42,668 nt of DNA from Patescibacteria group bacterium UBA6816 (GCA_002452615.1 DKES01000014.1:1-42668), one strand, 5' to 3'; counted from the first letter of the stretch, positions 15,050 through 22,971 are shown. Numbers and translations: made by a program. Notes: generated from the sequence alone by a model not told the origin.

Positions 15050-17683
15050 ATGACGGAAAAAGATTTTTTTAAAAATTTGTCAGACCAAGAATCAGATAAG
15101 GGGAAAGAAGAAGAAATAGAGGTTCCAGATTTAACAAAAGAAGAAATAGAAGAAGTAGAAAAGTTAGACAAAGAAAAAATAGAAGATTTAGAAAAAGAAA
15201 TAAATAAAGACCTAGAAAAAGAAAAGGTAGAAAAGGAAACAAAAAAAGAACCAGCAAAAGAAAAAGAAAGTGATAAAAAGGAAAAGACAGAAGAGAAAAA
15301 AGAAAGTAAAAAAGAGAAAACTTTTCAAGAACTTCAACAAGCCAGGGATAATTTAATTAAAGCTGAGATTAATTTTAAAAAATATCAAGGAATTAAAGGA
15401 TTTTTTAAATCAATTGGAGATGGTAAAGACAAGGTTGAACAAGAATATGAAAAAGCAAAAAAGGAATATGAAGGGAAAAAGGCAGAAATTTTTGGAGAAA
15501 ACCTCAATTCATTTTTAAATGAAAGATTAGTTTTAACAGATTTGCGGGCCCAAGAATATAATCAGGAAAAAGGATTTGGTCAAAAATTTTATGATAGCTA
15601 TAAAAAATTAGGGGAATGGAATATTGCCCGACTTTTAGGTAAAGAAACTATTGAAAAATTAGAAAGTCAAGAAGATGACCCCCGAGTTAAGAAAATTCTT
15701 AAAGGAACCGGAAGATTTTTAACCAAAACTCTTTCTGTTAGATTGGGAATTAGTTTTGGTTTATTAGGAGCGGGGTTTGCTTTTGGTGGGGGAATTGGTT
15801 TAGCTGGCGCATTAGCGGCTCGAAAAGGTTTAATTGGAGTAGGAACTGGTTTTGGTACTTATGATTTAATAAAAATGTTTGGTGAAAAAAAAGAATTAAA
15901 AAGGGGGATGAAAAAAGAATTAACCCCAGCAGAATTAGCAAAAATGAACAACGATGAAATTTTAGAAAGAATGACTTTTCTTGAACAAGAGGCCGAAAAT
16001 ACCGGAGAAGAATTAGGTCAGAAAAATAAATTATACAACTCTTTAAAAGAGCAATTTTTAAGAAATAATAAAGAAGTTGACCCTTCTGATAAATTTGATA
16101 TTTTAATAAAAGGGATGGATGAGAAATTAGAAGAAGCAAGAAAAAGGGCTCAAGAAAAAGATTTGAAAAGAAAGGGGATTGCCATAGGAGTGGGAACATT
16201 TATGGGTAGTGGTTTGTTTGGTCAGGCCCTGGGAGAGGGAAAGGACTTTATTTCAGATTTATTTAAAGGAGAAGCCGTTACAGCTGCAGCAACAGAAGAA
16301 TTTGTTTCTAATACCGCGACCGAAGGAGTAGATTTAGCATCAGAGGTTCCAGTTGAAGAAGTGCCAGTATCAGAGGCTCCTATTGAAGAATTAAGTGAAG
16401 AGCCTTTAACAGAATCAGAAATAGAAAAAGAAATAAAAGATTTAAAAGCGGAAAAAGAAGGAATTGCAGCTGGTTTAACTGCGGCCGCAGAAGAAAGTGA
16501 GGAAGTTTTTGTTCCAGAATCATTAGAATATCAAGGTGGAACAAGTATTTGGAAAGAAGTAGAAAATCAATTAAAAGAGAGAAGTGTTTTTAAACAAGTT
16601 TTTGAAGGAGCAGACCAAGCTGAACAGACTCATGCCATTGATTATTTTAAAGATAAAATTGCGGCTGACCCGCAAGAATATGGATTAGCTGAAGGAGTAG
16701 ACGTAGATGAATTAACCGCGGACCAAATGGAAAAAATTGATTGGAATAAATTAATGGAATTAGAAGACCCAGGAGAGGTTGATAAGGCTTTTCCTGAATT
16801 AAGTGATTCTGCCAAACAAAATATTATAGAGAATGATAAAATTTTACAAGAATATGGGCAAAAAACCGGGGAAGCACTAGACACTGATACGGTAGACCAA
16901 GTTTTAAATGATGTCAAAGAAGCGGGTGGAGTAGAAAATTATTTAAGGTCAGAACAGGTTAGTCAAGCCACTAGTTTAAGTGAATTAAATGAACTGGGGG
17001 TGGAAAATATGACTGAAGAACAAGAACGATTATGGGCAATCTATAATGAATACTTAGGAACTAATATTGATGATTATACTCCGGTTTCAGAAGGAGCTCA
17101 AAAAGGGGCCGAAGAATATTTAAATAGTTTAGACCCGGAACAATATGATCAATATTCAGATATTAAAGCGGCTGTTCAAGAAATTCGGGCGAATCACCTT
17201 AATGAAGAATTACAAAAAGGGCAAGGATTTTTACATTTTGGCCAGCCAGACCCGGAAAAATTAATAGAACATGTTCAGGCCCTAACAGAAACCTATAATT
17301 TAGGAGAAAAAGAACAAGCATTTTTTTCCCAATGGTTAGCCGGGGAAGACGGAGTTTTAAAAGCAGATGATTTTAAAGATTTTCTTAGCGGAGAAAAATT
17401 AGATAATTTTAATTTAGAGAAATTTGATGAATCCATTGAAATCTGGCAAGAAAAGGCTCAAAGTATTGAATTGCCCCAAGAAAATATTTGGGAGCCAAAA
17501 TATATTATAAATGAACAAGGTGAAAAACAACTAGTTAATATTAGAGCCGCAGAAGATGGTTATCAAATAGATAGTGTGGGAAACGGAGAAGCTGACGGCA
17601 ATATTTTTATTGGACACAGTAGCGGTTTTTATAAGGCAGATGAAATAAGACAAATTTTACCAGGAGCCCAAATAGAGGGCTAA
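15050..17683 (+). CDS. Large acidic protein with membrane segments, unknown function (ends at an early in-frame stop)
   Basis: An 877-residue protein I cannot assign. Residues 20-100 are Glu/Lys-rich coiled coil; 100-225 are helical and charged. A Gly-rich hydrophobic region at about 229-275 could form a helical hairpin in the membrane, and a second hydrophobic segment lies at about 376-392 (GIAIGVGTFMGSGLFGQ). Then comes a Val/Pro/Glu low-complexity linker (about 420-475) and a long acidic soluble region to the end. There is no signal peptide. It is probably in one transcript with the DUF5663-like gene. The TAA at 17681 is followed in the same frame by 37 more codons of matching composition, so the original protein was probably 914 or 915 residues. 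Confidence 0.7.
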   Translation: MTEKDFFKNLSDQESDKGKEEEIEVPDLTKEEIEEVEKLDKEKIEDLEKEINKDLEKEKVEKETKKEPAKEKESDKKEKTEEKKESKKEKTFQELQQARDNLIKAEINFKKYQGIKGFFKSIGDGKDKVEQEYEKAKKEYEGKKAEIFGENLNSFLNERLVLTDLRAQEYNQEKGFGQKFYDSYKKLGEWNIARLLGKETIEKLESQEDDPRVKKILKGTGRFLTKTLSVRLGISFGLLGAGFAFGGGIGLAGALAARKGLIGVGTGFGTYDLIKMFGEKKELKRGMKKELTPAELAKMNNDEILERMTFLEQEAENTGEELGQKNKLYNSLKEQFLRNNKEVDPSDKFDILIKGMDEKLEEARKRAQEKDLKRKGIAIGVGTFMGSGLFGQALGEGKDFISDLFKGEAVTAAATEEFVSNTATEGVDLASEVPVEEVPVSEAPIEELSEEPLTESEIEKEIKDLKAEKEGIAAGLTAAAEESEEVFVPESLEYQGGTSIWKEVENQLKERSVFKQVFEGADQAEQTHAIDYFKDKIAADPQEYGLAEGVDVDELTADQMEKIDWNKLMELEDPGEVDKAFPELSDSAKQNIIENDKILQEYGQKTGEALDTDTVDQVLNDVKEAGGVENYLRSEQVSQATSLSELNELGVENMTEEQERLWAIYNEYLGTNIDDYTPVSEGAQKGAEEYLNSLDPEQYDQYSDIKAAVQEIRANHLNEELQKGQGFLHFGQPDPEKLIEHVQALTETYNLGEKEQAFFSQWLAGEDGVLKADDFKDFLSGEKLDNFNLEKFDESIEIWQEKAQSIELPQENIWEPKYIINEQGEKQLVNIRAAEDGYQIDSVGNGEADGNIFIGHSSGFYKADEIRQILPGAQIEG

Positions 17684-17797
17684 CCAGTCCAAGCAAGTAG
17701 TGTACCAGAATCAGTAGTAGCAGAAGAAGCTACAGAGACTGAACCAGCAGTTGAAGAAGAGGCTTCAGAATGGATTTTTAAAATAAATAGAACATAA
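17684..17797 (+). pseudogene. In-frame 37-codon tail after the stop of the large protein
   Basis: Directly after TAA (17681-17683) the same frame stays open for 37 codons to TAA at 17795-17797. It encodes a tail beginning PVQASSVPESVVAEEATE and ending EWIFKINRT. Its Val/Pro/Glu/Ala composition matches the linker inside the protein (EEVPVSEAPIEEL), and the unit terminator follows at once. It is most simply the true C terminus cut off by a point nonsense mutation; readthrough or a sequencing error are the alternatives. Confidence 0.65.
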
Positions 17798-17803
17798 AAA
17801 AAG

Positions 17804-17831
17804 AAAGGCGGACAATTTTTGTCCGCCTTTT
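17804..17831. terminator. Bidirectional intrinsic terminator
   Basis: A 10-bp perfect stem (AAAGGCGGAC / GTCCGCCTTT) with a 7-nt loop, A-run before and T-run after. It serves the plus-strand unit and the convergent gene that ends at 17836. Confidence 0.88.
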
Positions 17832-17835
17832 GGTA

Positions 17836-18462
17836 TTACCGGCGTTTTTTAGTGGAGCAATAAGCCTTTTCTAAACAAACCACCTTTTTTTCTAAATCAG
17901 CTACTTTTTTAACTTGGCTGATTTGTTCCGGGGTTAATTTAGCCAGGACTTTGTCCCACAATTCTTGGTTGCCACAGACCACGTATTGGTCAAAGACTTT
18001 TTTTCCCTCAGAGTTCCATTTAGCACCATAAGCGGCTTTAAAAATTAATTCCACCAGGTCATTGGTTTTTCGGCCGTGGGCGTGGAGAACTCTCTGAGTT
18101 TGTTCCAAATCTTTTTTTAATTCGACCAAAGCCTTATCCTGGGATTTTTGTTTTTCTTCCACAGAAGTAACTCGTTGTTCCAGGGGCTTTACTCTTAAGT
18201 CAGTATAACTGATTGAGGCGGCATAAACAGAATCAATTTTTTTATCAAGAACTTCCCACTGATTCTGCATTTTTTGGTCTAAAGATTTGGTTCTTTGGTC
18301 CAAGGTTCCAATACTTTTGGTGGTTTTTTTAGCCAGGTCAATGATTTCATTATCAAAATCATTTTTTACTGCCTTGAGCATGGGTCTGCTGACATAAAAA
18401 AACATAATGAAGATAATAGCAATACCTAAAATCCCCATTATCAGGAAATCTTTCTGTTTCAT
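17836..18462 (-). CDS. Membrane-anchored coiled-coil protein, unknown function
   Basis: A 208-residue orphan. One transmembrane helix at about 8-28 follows a short MKQKDF start, then a long coiled coil (about 35-130) with many Gln, Lys and Asp residues, then a small C-terminal region with three Cys (VVCGNQELW, VVCLEKAYC). The helix probably anchors it in the membrane, with the coiled coil on one face. It has a consensus promoter (18490-18517) and an optimal AAAAAGGAGG ribosome binding site 8 nt before the ATG, unlike nearly all core genes here, and by eye its codons are richer in G and C. Function unknown. Confidence 0.75.
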   Translation of the reverse strand: MKQKDFLIMGILGIAIIFIMFFYVSRPMLKAVKNDFDNEIIDLAKKTTKSIGTLDQRTKSLDQKMQNQWEVLDKKIDSVYAASISYTDLRVKPLEQRVTSVEEKQKSQDKALVELKKDLEQTQRVLHAHGRKTNDLVELIFKAAYGAKWNSEGKKVFDQYVVCGNQELWDKVLAKLTPEQISQVKKVADLEKKVVCLEKAYCSTKKRR

Positions 18463-18489
18463 TTCTAAAACCTCCTTTTTGTTATTTTA

Positions 18490-18517
18490 AGTATAGCAAA
18501 TTTTCAGATTTTGTCAA
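18490..18517 (-). promoter_or_regulatory. Consensus extended -10 promoter of the coiled-coil gene
   Basis: On the minus strand perfect TTGACA (18517-18512), 16-bp spacer ending TTTGC, and TATACT (18495-18490). A leader of about 20 nt then carries AGGAGG at 18476-18471. Confidence 0.8.
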
Positions 18518-18571
18518 TCTTAAAACCCCTTTTCTAATAACCCGTGAAAAAACCTCTCACAGGAAACTTCT

Positions 18572-18604
18572 CACTTCCTCACAGGTGCGACCTGTGAGGA
18601 AGTG
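18572..18604. repeat. Perfect 15-bp inverted repeat upstream of gyrB
   Basis: The arms CACTTCCTCACAGGT and ACCTGTGAGGAAGTG pair perfectly around a 3-nt loop, GCG. No T-run follows on either side, so it is not a simple terminator. A partial copy, CTCTCACAGG, lies just upstream at 18554-18563. It lies between the divergent promoters at 18490 and 18645. It could be an operator, a cruciform or a mobile-repeat remnant. The rest of the gap 18463-18768 holds the two promoters, a GGGATTGGG-type run (18678-18705) and an AT-rich repeat (18712-18750). Confidence 0.75.
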
Positions 18605-18644
18605 GGAATAGAGGAAAATTGATTAAATTAGGATTATTTTAGGC

Positions 18645-18673
18645 TTGTTTTATTTGTTTATTTTTGGTATAAT
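18645..18673 (+). promoter_or_regulatory. Promoter of gyrB
   Basis: TTGTTT (18645-18650), 17 bp, perfect TATAAT (18668-18673) with TG one base upstream. The start is near 18680, which gives a leader of about 90 nt containing two spacer repeats and no clear ribosome binding site. Confidence 0.7.
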
Positions 18674-18677
18674 AGAT

Positions 18678-18750
18678 TAGGGATTGGGTGCTTGGGGATT
18701 GGGCAATAAATAGAAACATGAAAACATTAAAACATGAAAATATAAAAAAT
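18678..18750. repeat. Spacer repeats in the gyrB leader
   Basis: Two kinds of low-complexity repeat. The first is a G-rich run with GGGATTGGG then GGGGATTGGG (18678-18705), whose reverse complement resembles 22246-22275. The second is an ACATGAAAACATTAAAACATG run (18716-18750) resembling 5760-5795 and, on the other strand, 20-77. Probably degenerate dispersed intergenic repeats. Confidence 0.5.
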
Positions 18751-18768
18751 TAGTCAATTAATGATAAT

Positions 18769-20862
18769 ATGTCAAAGAAAAAAGAATCTCAAAAAATACA
18801 AAAAAACCTCAAAATAAAAGAAGAAAAAATTAAAAAACAAAAAAGTGATTATGGAGCCGGACAAATTACAGTCTTGGAAGGATTAGTTCCGGTACGTAAG
18901 CGCCCGGCTATGTATATTGGTTCAACTGGAACCCGAGGTTTACATCATATGATTTGGGAGGTTGTGGATAATGGCATTGATGAAGCAATTGGTGGTTATG
19001 CTAATAAAATAGAGGTAGAACTTTTACCCCATAATCAAGTAAGAATTAGTGATAATGGTCGAGGAGTTCCAGTTGATAAACATAAATCCACGGGAAAATC
19101 TGCTTTAGAAGTAGTAATGACTAAATTACACGCCGGAGCTAAATTTGATAAAAACGCTTATAAAGTTTCTGGTGGTTTGCATGGAGTGGGGGTTTCAGTG
19201 GTTAATGCCTTATCTTCTTATCTAAAAGCAGAAGTAAAAAGAGAAGGAAAATTATGGTGCCAAGAATATAAAAGGGGGAAACCTTTAGGAAAAGTTAAAG
19301 CCGTTGGTTCTGCCAAGGGAACGGGAACTATTATTACTTTTAAACCCGACCCAGAAATATTTGAAGAAGTTTCTTTTGATTGGAAAACTATTCTTTCTCA
19401 TCTTCGTCAACAAGCTTATTTAACTCAAAAGGTTCAAATTATTATTACTGATAAGCGCGAAAAAGATTATGAAAAAAATCATGTTTTTTATTTTGAAGGA
19501 GGAATTGCTTCTTTTGTTCACTATTTAAATAGGACTAATAAAATTAATCAGGATAATATTTTTTATGTTCAAAAAGAAATAGATAATGTGGCCGTAGAAA
19601 TAGGGATGCAGTATACAGATGGATATAAGGAAAATTTATTGTCCTTTGCTAATAACATTTATACTCCAGAAGGAGGGACCCATGTGAGTGGTTTTCGAAC
19701 CGCCTTAACCAGAACTTTAAATAATTATGCTCGAGAAAAAAAGTTTTTAAAAGAAAAAGATAAAAATCTATCAGGAGATGACGTCAGAGAGGGTTTAACC
19801 GCGGTGATTAGTGTGCGTTTAGTAGACCCTCAATTTGAAGGACAAACTAAAGCGCGTTTAGGAAATAATGAGGCTCGGACAGCGGTTGATTCAGTTTTTA
19901 GTGAAGCTTGTCAAATATTTTTAGAAGAAAATCCTAAAGATGCCGAGGCTATTGTGGGAAAATGTTTTTTAGCAGCTCGGGCTCGTCAAGCCGCACGCGC
20001 GGCGCGGGAAAATGTTTTAAGAAAAGGAGTTTTAGACAGTTTAGCTTTGCCGGGAAAATTATCTGATTGTTCTTCTAAAGTTCCAGAAGAATGTGAGTTA
20101 TACGTAGTTGAGGGGGATAGTGCTGGTGGTTCTTGTCGCATGGGCCGGGATAGAAAATTTCAAGCCATTCTTCCTTTAAGAGGAAAAGTTTTAAATGTAG
20201 AAAGAGCCAGGTTAAATAAAATTTTAGCTAATCCAGAGTTAAAATCATTAGTGATTGCTTTGGGGACTGGTATTGGAGAACAGTTTGATATTAAAAAACT
20301 ACGTTATCATAAGATTATTATAATGTGTGATGCGGATTCAGATGGGCTTCATATCCGCACTCTTCTTTTAACCTTTTTTTATCGCTATTTTCCAGAGTTA
20401 ATAGAAAAAGGCCATCTTTATATTGCTCGACCTCCTTTGTATCGAATTAAATCAGGAAAAAATAATCATTATGTTTATTCAGAAGAAGAAAAAAACAAAA
20501 TTTTAAATAAGATTATTGTGGAAAAAGGGGAAAAGAAAAAAAAATCTCCGGTAACTAAAACCACCAAAGGTTTTAAAGTTAAGGAAATTGGTTCAAAAAA
20601 ACAAGAAGACCAAGTTGAAGAGATTGAAGAGAAAAAAATTACTGGTTTAAGTATTCAGCGCTATAAAGGATTAGGAGAAATGAATCCTGACGAACTTTTT
20701 AAAACTACCATGGACCCTGAAAATAGAATTTTAAAGCAAATAGAAATTGTGGACGCAGCTAAAACCGACGAGATATTTGAAGTTTTAATGGGGAAAGAAG
20801 TTTCTCCGAGAAAAAGGTTTATTCAAACCCGAGCCCAAGGTGTGGAAAATTTAGATATTTAA
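18769..20862 (+). CDS. gyrB: DNA gyrase subunit B (type IIA topoisomerase ATPase subunit)
   Basis: ATPase and TOPRIM subunit of DNA gyrase, 697 residues. The GHKL ATPase region shows EVVDNGIDEA, DNGRGVP and the lid GGLHGVGVSVVNAL. The transducer follows (about 240-420), then TOPRIM with EGDSAGG and DADSDGLHIRT, and the tail QRYKGLGEMNP with PRKRFI at the end. A lysine-rich N-terminal extension of about 25 residues precedes the ATPase, and a charged insert of about 35 residues sits near residues 585-620. ParE cannot be excluded, but QRYKGLGEMNP and the absence of a neighbouring parC favour GyrB. It has its own promoter. Confidence 0.92.
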   Translation: MSKKKESQKIQKNLKIKEEKIKKQKSDYGAGQITVLEGLVPVRKRPAMYIGSTGTRGLHHMIWEVVDNGIDEAIGGYANKIEVELLPHNQVRISDNGRGVPVDKHKSTGKSALEVVMTKLHAGAKFDKNAYKVSGGLHGVGVSVVNALSSYLKAEVKREGKLWCQEYKRGKPLGKVKAVGSAKGTGTIITFKPDPEIFEEVSFDWKTILSHLRQQAYLTQKVQIIITDKREKDYEKNHVFYFEGGIASFVHYLNRTNKINQDNIFYVQKEIDNVAVEIGMQYTDGYKENLLSFANNIYTPEGGTHVSGFRTALTRTLNNYAREKKFLKEKDKNLSGDDVREGLTAVISVRLVDPQFEGQTKARLGNNEARTAVDSVFSEACQIFLEENPKDAEAIVGKCFLAARARQAARAARENVLRKGVLDSLALPGKLSDCSSKVPEECELYVVEGDSAGGSCRMGRDRKFQAILPLRGKVLNVERARLNKILANPELKSLVIALGTGIGEQFDIKKLRYHKIIIMCDADSDGLHIRTLLLTFFYRYFPELIEKGHLYIARPPLYRIKSGKNNHYVYSEEEKNKILNKIIVEKGEKKKKSPVTKTTKGFKVKEIGSKKQEDQVEEIEEKKITGLSIQRYKGLGEMNPDELFKTTMDPENRILKQIEIVDAAKTDEIFEVLMGKEVSPRKRFIQTRAQGVENLDI

Positions 20863-20864
20863 TC

Positions 20865-20893
20865 TTGCCAAAAATAATTAAATCTGTTATCTT
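20865..20893 (+). promoter_or_regulatory. Possible promoter before the secE-nusG-rplK-rplA unit
   Basis: TTGCCA (20865-20870), 17 bp, TATCTT (20888-20893) with TGT upstream. Transcription would begin just before the hairpin at 20903, so that hairpin may act as a leader attenuator and not only as the gyrB terminator. Confidence 0.5.
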
Positions 20894-20902
20894 TTATGGG
20901 CT

Positions 20903-20922
20903 AGACCGCCTGCGGTCTTTTT
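20903..20922 (+). terminator. Hairpin with T-run between gyrB and secE
   Basis: Stem AGACCG / CGGTCT with a CCTG loop followed by TTTT. It is placed as the gyrB terminator, 41 nt after its stop, but it also sits about 3 nt downstream of the start predicted for the promoter at 20865. Confidence 0.7.
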
Positions 20923-20978
20923 AAGAATCTGCTTGAGAACACTTTATCATTTTATTAAAAAAAATTAATTTAGATAAT

Positions 20979-21161
20979 ATGTTTGAAAAATTAAATAATT
21001 ATATTAAAAATTCCATTAAGGAGTTAAAAAGAGTTAGCTGGCCCACCAAAGACCAAGCGATTAAAAATACTTTTTTAGTGGTAGGAATTAGTTTAGGGGT
21101 GGCCGCCTTTTTGGGAATAGTTGATTTTTTTCTTACCAGAGTTTTACAATTAATAATTTAA
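20979..21161 (+). CDS. secE: Preprotein translocase subunit SecE
   Basis: Short single-span SecE of 60 residues. The amphipathic N-terminal helix carries the family signature KELKRVSWPTKDQAIKNT, and one transmembrane helix runs from about 33 to 58. It clamps SecY in the translocon. It lies 38 nt before nusG, the usual neighbour; rpmG, often found in front, is absent. Confidence 0.95.
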   Translation: MFEKLNNYIKNSIKELKRVSWPTKDQAIKNTFLVVGISLGVAAFLGIVDFFLTRVLQLII

Positions 21162-21199
21162 AATTAAGATTAAATTAGTTTAATAATCATTTTATAAAT

Positions 21200-21745
21200 A
21201 TGTCTAAACAAACACGAGAACAGGGTCGTCATTGGTATGCGATTCATGTTTATTCAGGATATGAGGAGACCGTGGCTGAAAATTTAAAACAAAGAGTTGA
21301 ATCCATGGATATGTCAGATAAAATTTTTAATATTTTAGTTCCGACTGAAAAAAGAATTAAAATTAAAAATGGCCGCCGAAAAACTATTAGGGAAAAAATT
21401 TTCCCCGGTTATGTTTTAGTAGAAATGATTGTTACTGATGATTCTTGGTATGTGGTAAGAAATACCCCTAATGTAACTGGTTTTATTGGTTCAGGGACTA
21501 CCCCAATTTCTTTAAATGAAGAAGAAATTAAGTCAATTCAAAAAAGAATGGGAGTGGAAGAGCCTAAATATAAGATAGACATTGACCCAGGAATGCCTGT
21601 TAGAATTATTGACGGACCTTTTAAGGGGTTTGAGGGCAAGGTTTCTAATGTAGACGAAGAAAGGGGACGGGTAAAAGTTTTAATTTCTGTTTTTGGGAGA
21701 GAAACACCTGCGGAATTAGACTTTCTTCAGATTAAAAAACTTTAA
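21200..21745 (+). CDS. nusG: Transcription termination/antitermination protein NusG
   Basis: Transcription elongation factor that binds RNA polymerase and couples it to the ribosome or Rho, 181 residues. The NGN domain (about 10-115) includes HWYAIHVYSGYEE and FPGYVLVEM, followed by VRNTPNVTGFIG. The KOW domain (about 128-181) shows GPFKGFEGKVSNVDEERGRV. Both domains are standard and uninterrupted. It is followed by rplK after 19 nt. Confidence 0.97.
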   Translation: MSKQTREQGRHWYAIHVYSGYEETVAENLKQRVESMDMSDKIFNILVPTEKRIKIKNGRRKTIREKIFPGYVLVEMIVTDDSWYVVRNTPNVTGFIGSGTTPISLNEEEIKSIQKRMGVEEPKYKIDIDPGMPVRIIDGPFKGFEGKVSNVDEERGRVKVLISVFGRETPAELDFLQIKKL

Positions 21746-21764
21746 TTAGAATAAAAGATAAATA

Positions 21765-22190
21765 ATGGCTAAAAAAATAAAGACAATCTTAAAATTACAA
21801 ATTCCCGCTGGACAAGCTAATCCCGCTCCACCAGTTGGTCCGGCTTTGGGTCAACATGGTTTAAATATTGGTGAATTTTGTAAAAAATTTAATGACCAAA
21901 CTAAAGACCAAATGGGAAGTGTAATCCCAGTGGAAATAACTGTTTATGAAGACCGAACTTATGATTTTATTTTAAAAACTCCTTTAGCCGCGGAATTAAT
22001 TAAAAAAGCAGCCGGAATTGAAAAAGGTTCTGGCCAACCTTTACAAAAAAAAGTGGCTCGTATTAGCCGGAGCAAAATAAAAGAAATTGCCAAAGTAAAA
22101 TTACCAGATTTAAACACTGAAGACATTGACCAAGCAGCTAAAATTATTGAAGGAACGGCCCGACAAATGGGAGTAGAAGTTATTGATTAA
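21765..22190 (+). CDS. rplK: 50S ribosomal protein L11
   Basis: L11 of the GTPase-associated centre, 141 residues, the normal length. The N-terminal domain has LQIPAGQANPAPPVGPALGQ and HGLNIGEFCKKFN; the C-terminal rRNA-binding domain ends IIEGTARQMGVEV. It lies in the standard secE-nusG-rplK-rplA order. About 98 nt of repeat-like spacer separate it from rplA. Confidence 0.97.
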   Translation: MAKKIKTILKLQIPAGQANPAPPVGPALGQHGLNIGEFCKKFNDQTKDQMGSVIPVEITVYEDRTYDFILKTPLAAELIKKAAGIEKGSGQPLQKKVARISRSKIKEIAKVKLPDLNTEDIDQAAKIIEGTARQMGVEVID

Positions 22191-22224
22191 ATATTTAGGC
22201 ACTTAGGTAATTGGGCCACCAGTT

Positions 22225-22275
22225 AATTAGGATTTTATATTATTTAATCCCTAATTCCCAATCCCTAATCCTTAA
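22225..22275. repeat. Imperfect inverted repeat and CCCTAAT-type run between rplK and rplA
   Basis: AATTAGGATT (22225-22234) pairs with AATCCCTAATT (22246-22256) with one bulge. A CCCTAATTCCCAATCCCTAATCC run (22249-22271) follows. The opposite strand reads like the G-rich spacer run at 18678. No T-run follows, so it is not a clear terminator. Confidence 0.5.
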
Positions 22276-22288
22276 TTAACCAAATATT

Positions 22289-22963
22289 ATGCGTAGTAAA
22301 AAATATCAAGAAATTAAAAAAAAGATTGCCCCTAAAGATTATTCTTTAGAGGAAGCGATTGATTTTATTAAAGAAAATAAAGCGGCTAATTTTGAAGAGG
22401 CCGTAGAAATTCATTTTCGTTTAGGAATTAATCCTAAAAAAACAGAACAACAAGTTAAAGGGAGTTTAATTCTTCCTGGTGGAGAAGTGAAAAAGAAAAA
22501 AATTGCTGCTTTTGTTAGTCCGGAAAATGAAAAAGAGGCTCAAGAAGCAGGGGCTGATTTAGTCGGAGGAGGAGAATTAATTGAAAAAATTAAAAACGAA
22601 AAAAAGTGTGATTTTGATGTAGCTATTGCTGAACCCAAAATAATGAAAGATTTGTCTCAAATTGCCAAGATATTAGGTCCCCGAGGTTTAATGCCTAATC
22701 CTAAAACAAATACGGTTACCACAGACATAAAAAAAACAATGGCGGAGTTAAAACAAGGAAAAATTAATTTTAGAAATGATGCGGGAGGAAATATCCATCA
22801 AGCGATTGCTAAAGTTTCTTGGCCCAAAGAAAAAATTAAAGATAATATTGAGGCTTTTATTTTGGCAGTTAGAAAAGAAAAACCAGCCGGAGTAAAAGGA
22901 AATTTTATTAAAGGAATTACCTTGTCTTCTACTATGGGCCCAGGATTAAAAATAATATTTTAA
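22289..22963 (+). CDS. rplA: 50S ribosomal protein L1
   Basis: L1-stalk protein of 224 residues, also a translational repressor of its own mRNA in many bacteria. Domain I contains YSLEEAIDFIKE and FEEAVEIHFRLGINP; domain II and the signature KILGPRGLMPNPKTNTVT follow, with GKINFRNDAGGNIHQAIAKVS after it. It ends with the conserved TLSSTMGPGLKI. In many bacteria rplJ and rplL come next; here tmk follows instead. Confidence 0.97.
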   Translation: MRSKKYQEIKKKIAPKDYSLEEAIDFIKENKAANFEEAVEIHFRLGINPKKTEQQVKGSLILPGGEVKKKKIAAFVSPENEKEAQEAGADLVGGGELIEKIKNEKKCDFDVAIAEPKIMKDLSQIAKILGPRGLMPNPKTNTVTTDIKKTMAELKQGKINFRNDAGGNIHQAIAKVSWPKEKIKDNIEAFILAVRKEKPAGVKGNFIKGITLSSTMGPGLKIIF

Positions 22964-22971
22964 AAAGTTTA

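Noticed and set aside
15069..15257. Leu/Phe-rich minus-strand open frame over the coiled coil of the large protein
   Set aside because: It is the complement of GAA/AAA codons; such frames arise automatically opposite Glu/Lys-rich genes.
15750..16199. 149-residue minus-strand open frame
   Set aside because: Low-complexity Leu/Phe shadow of the plus-strand gene, with no start signal.
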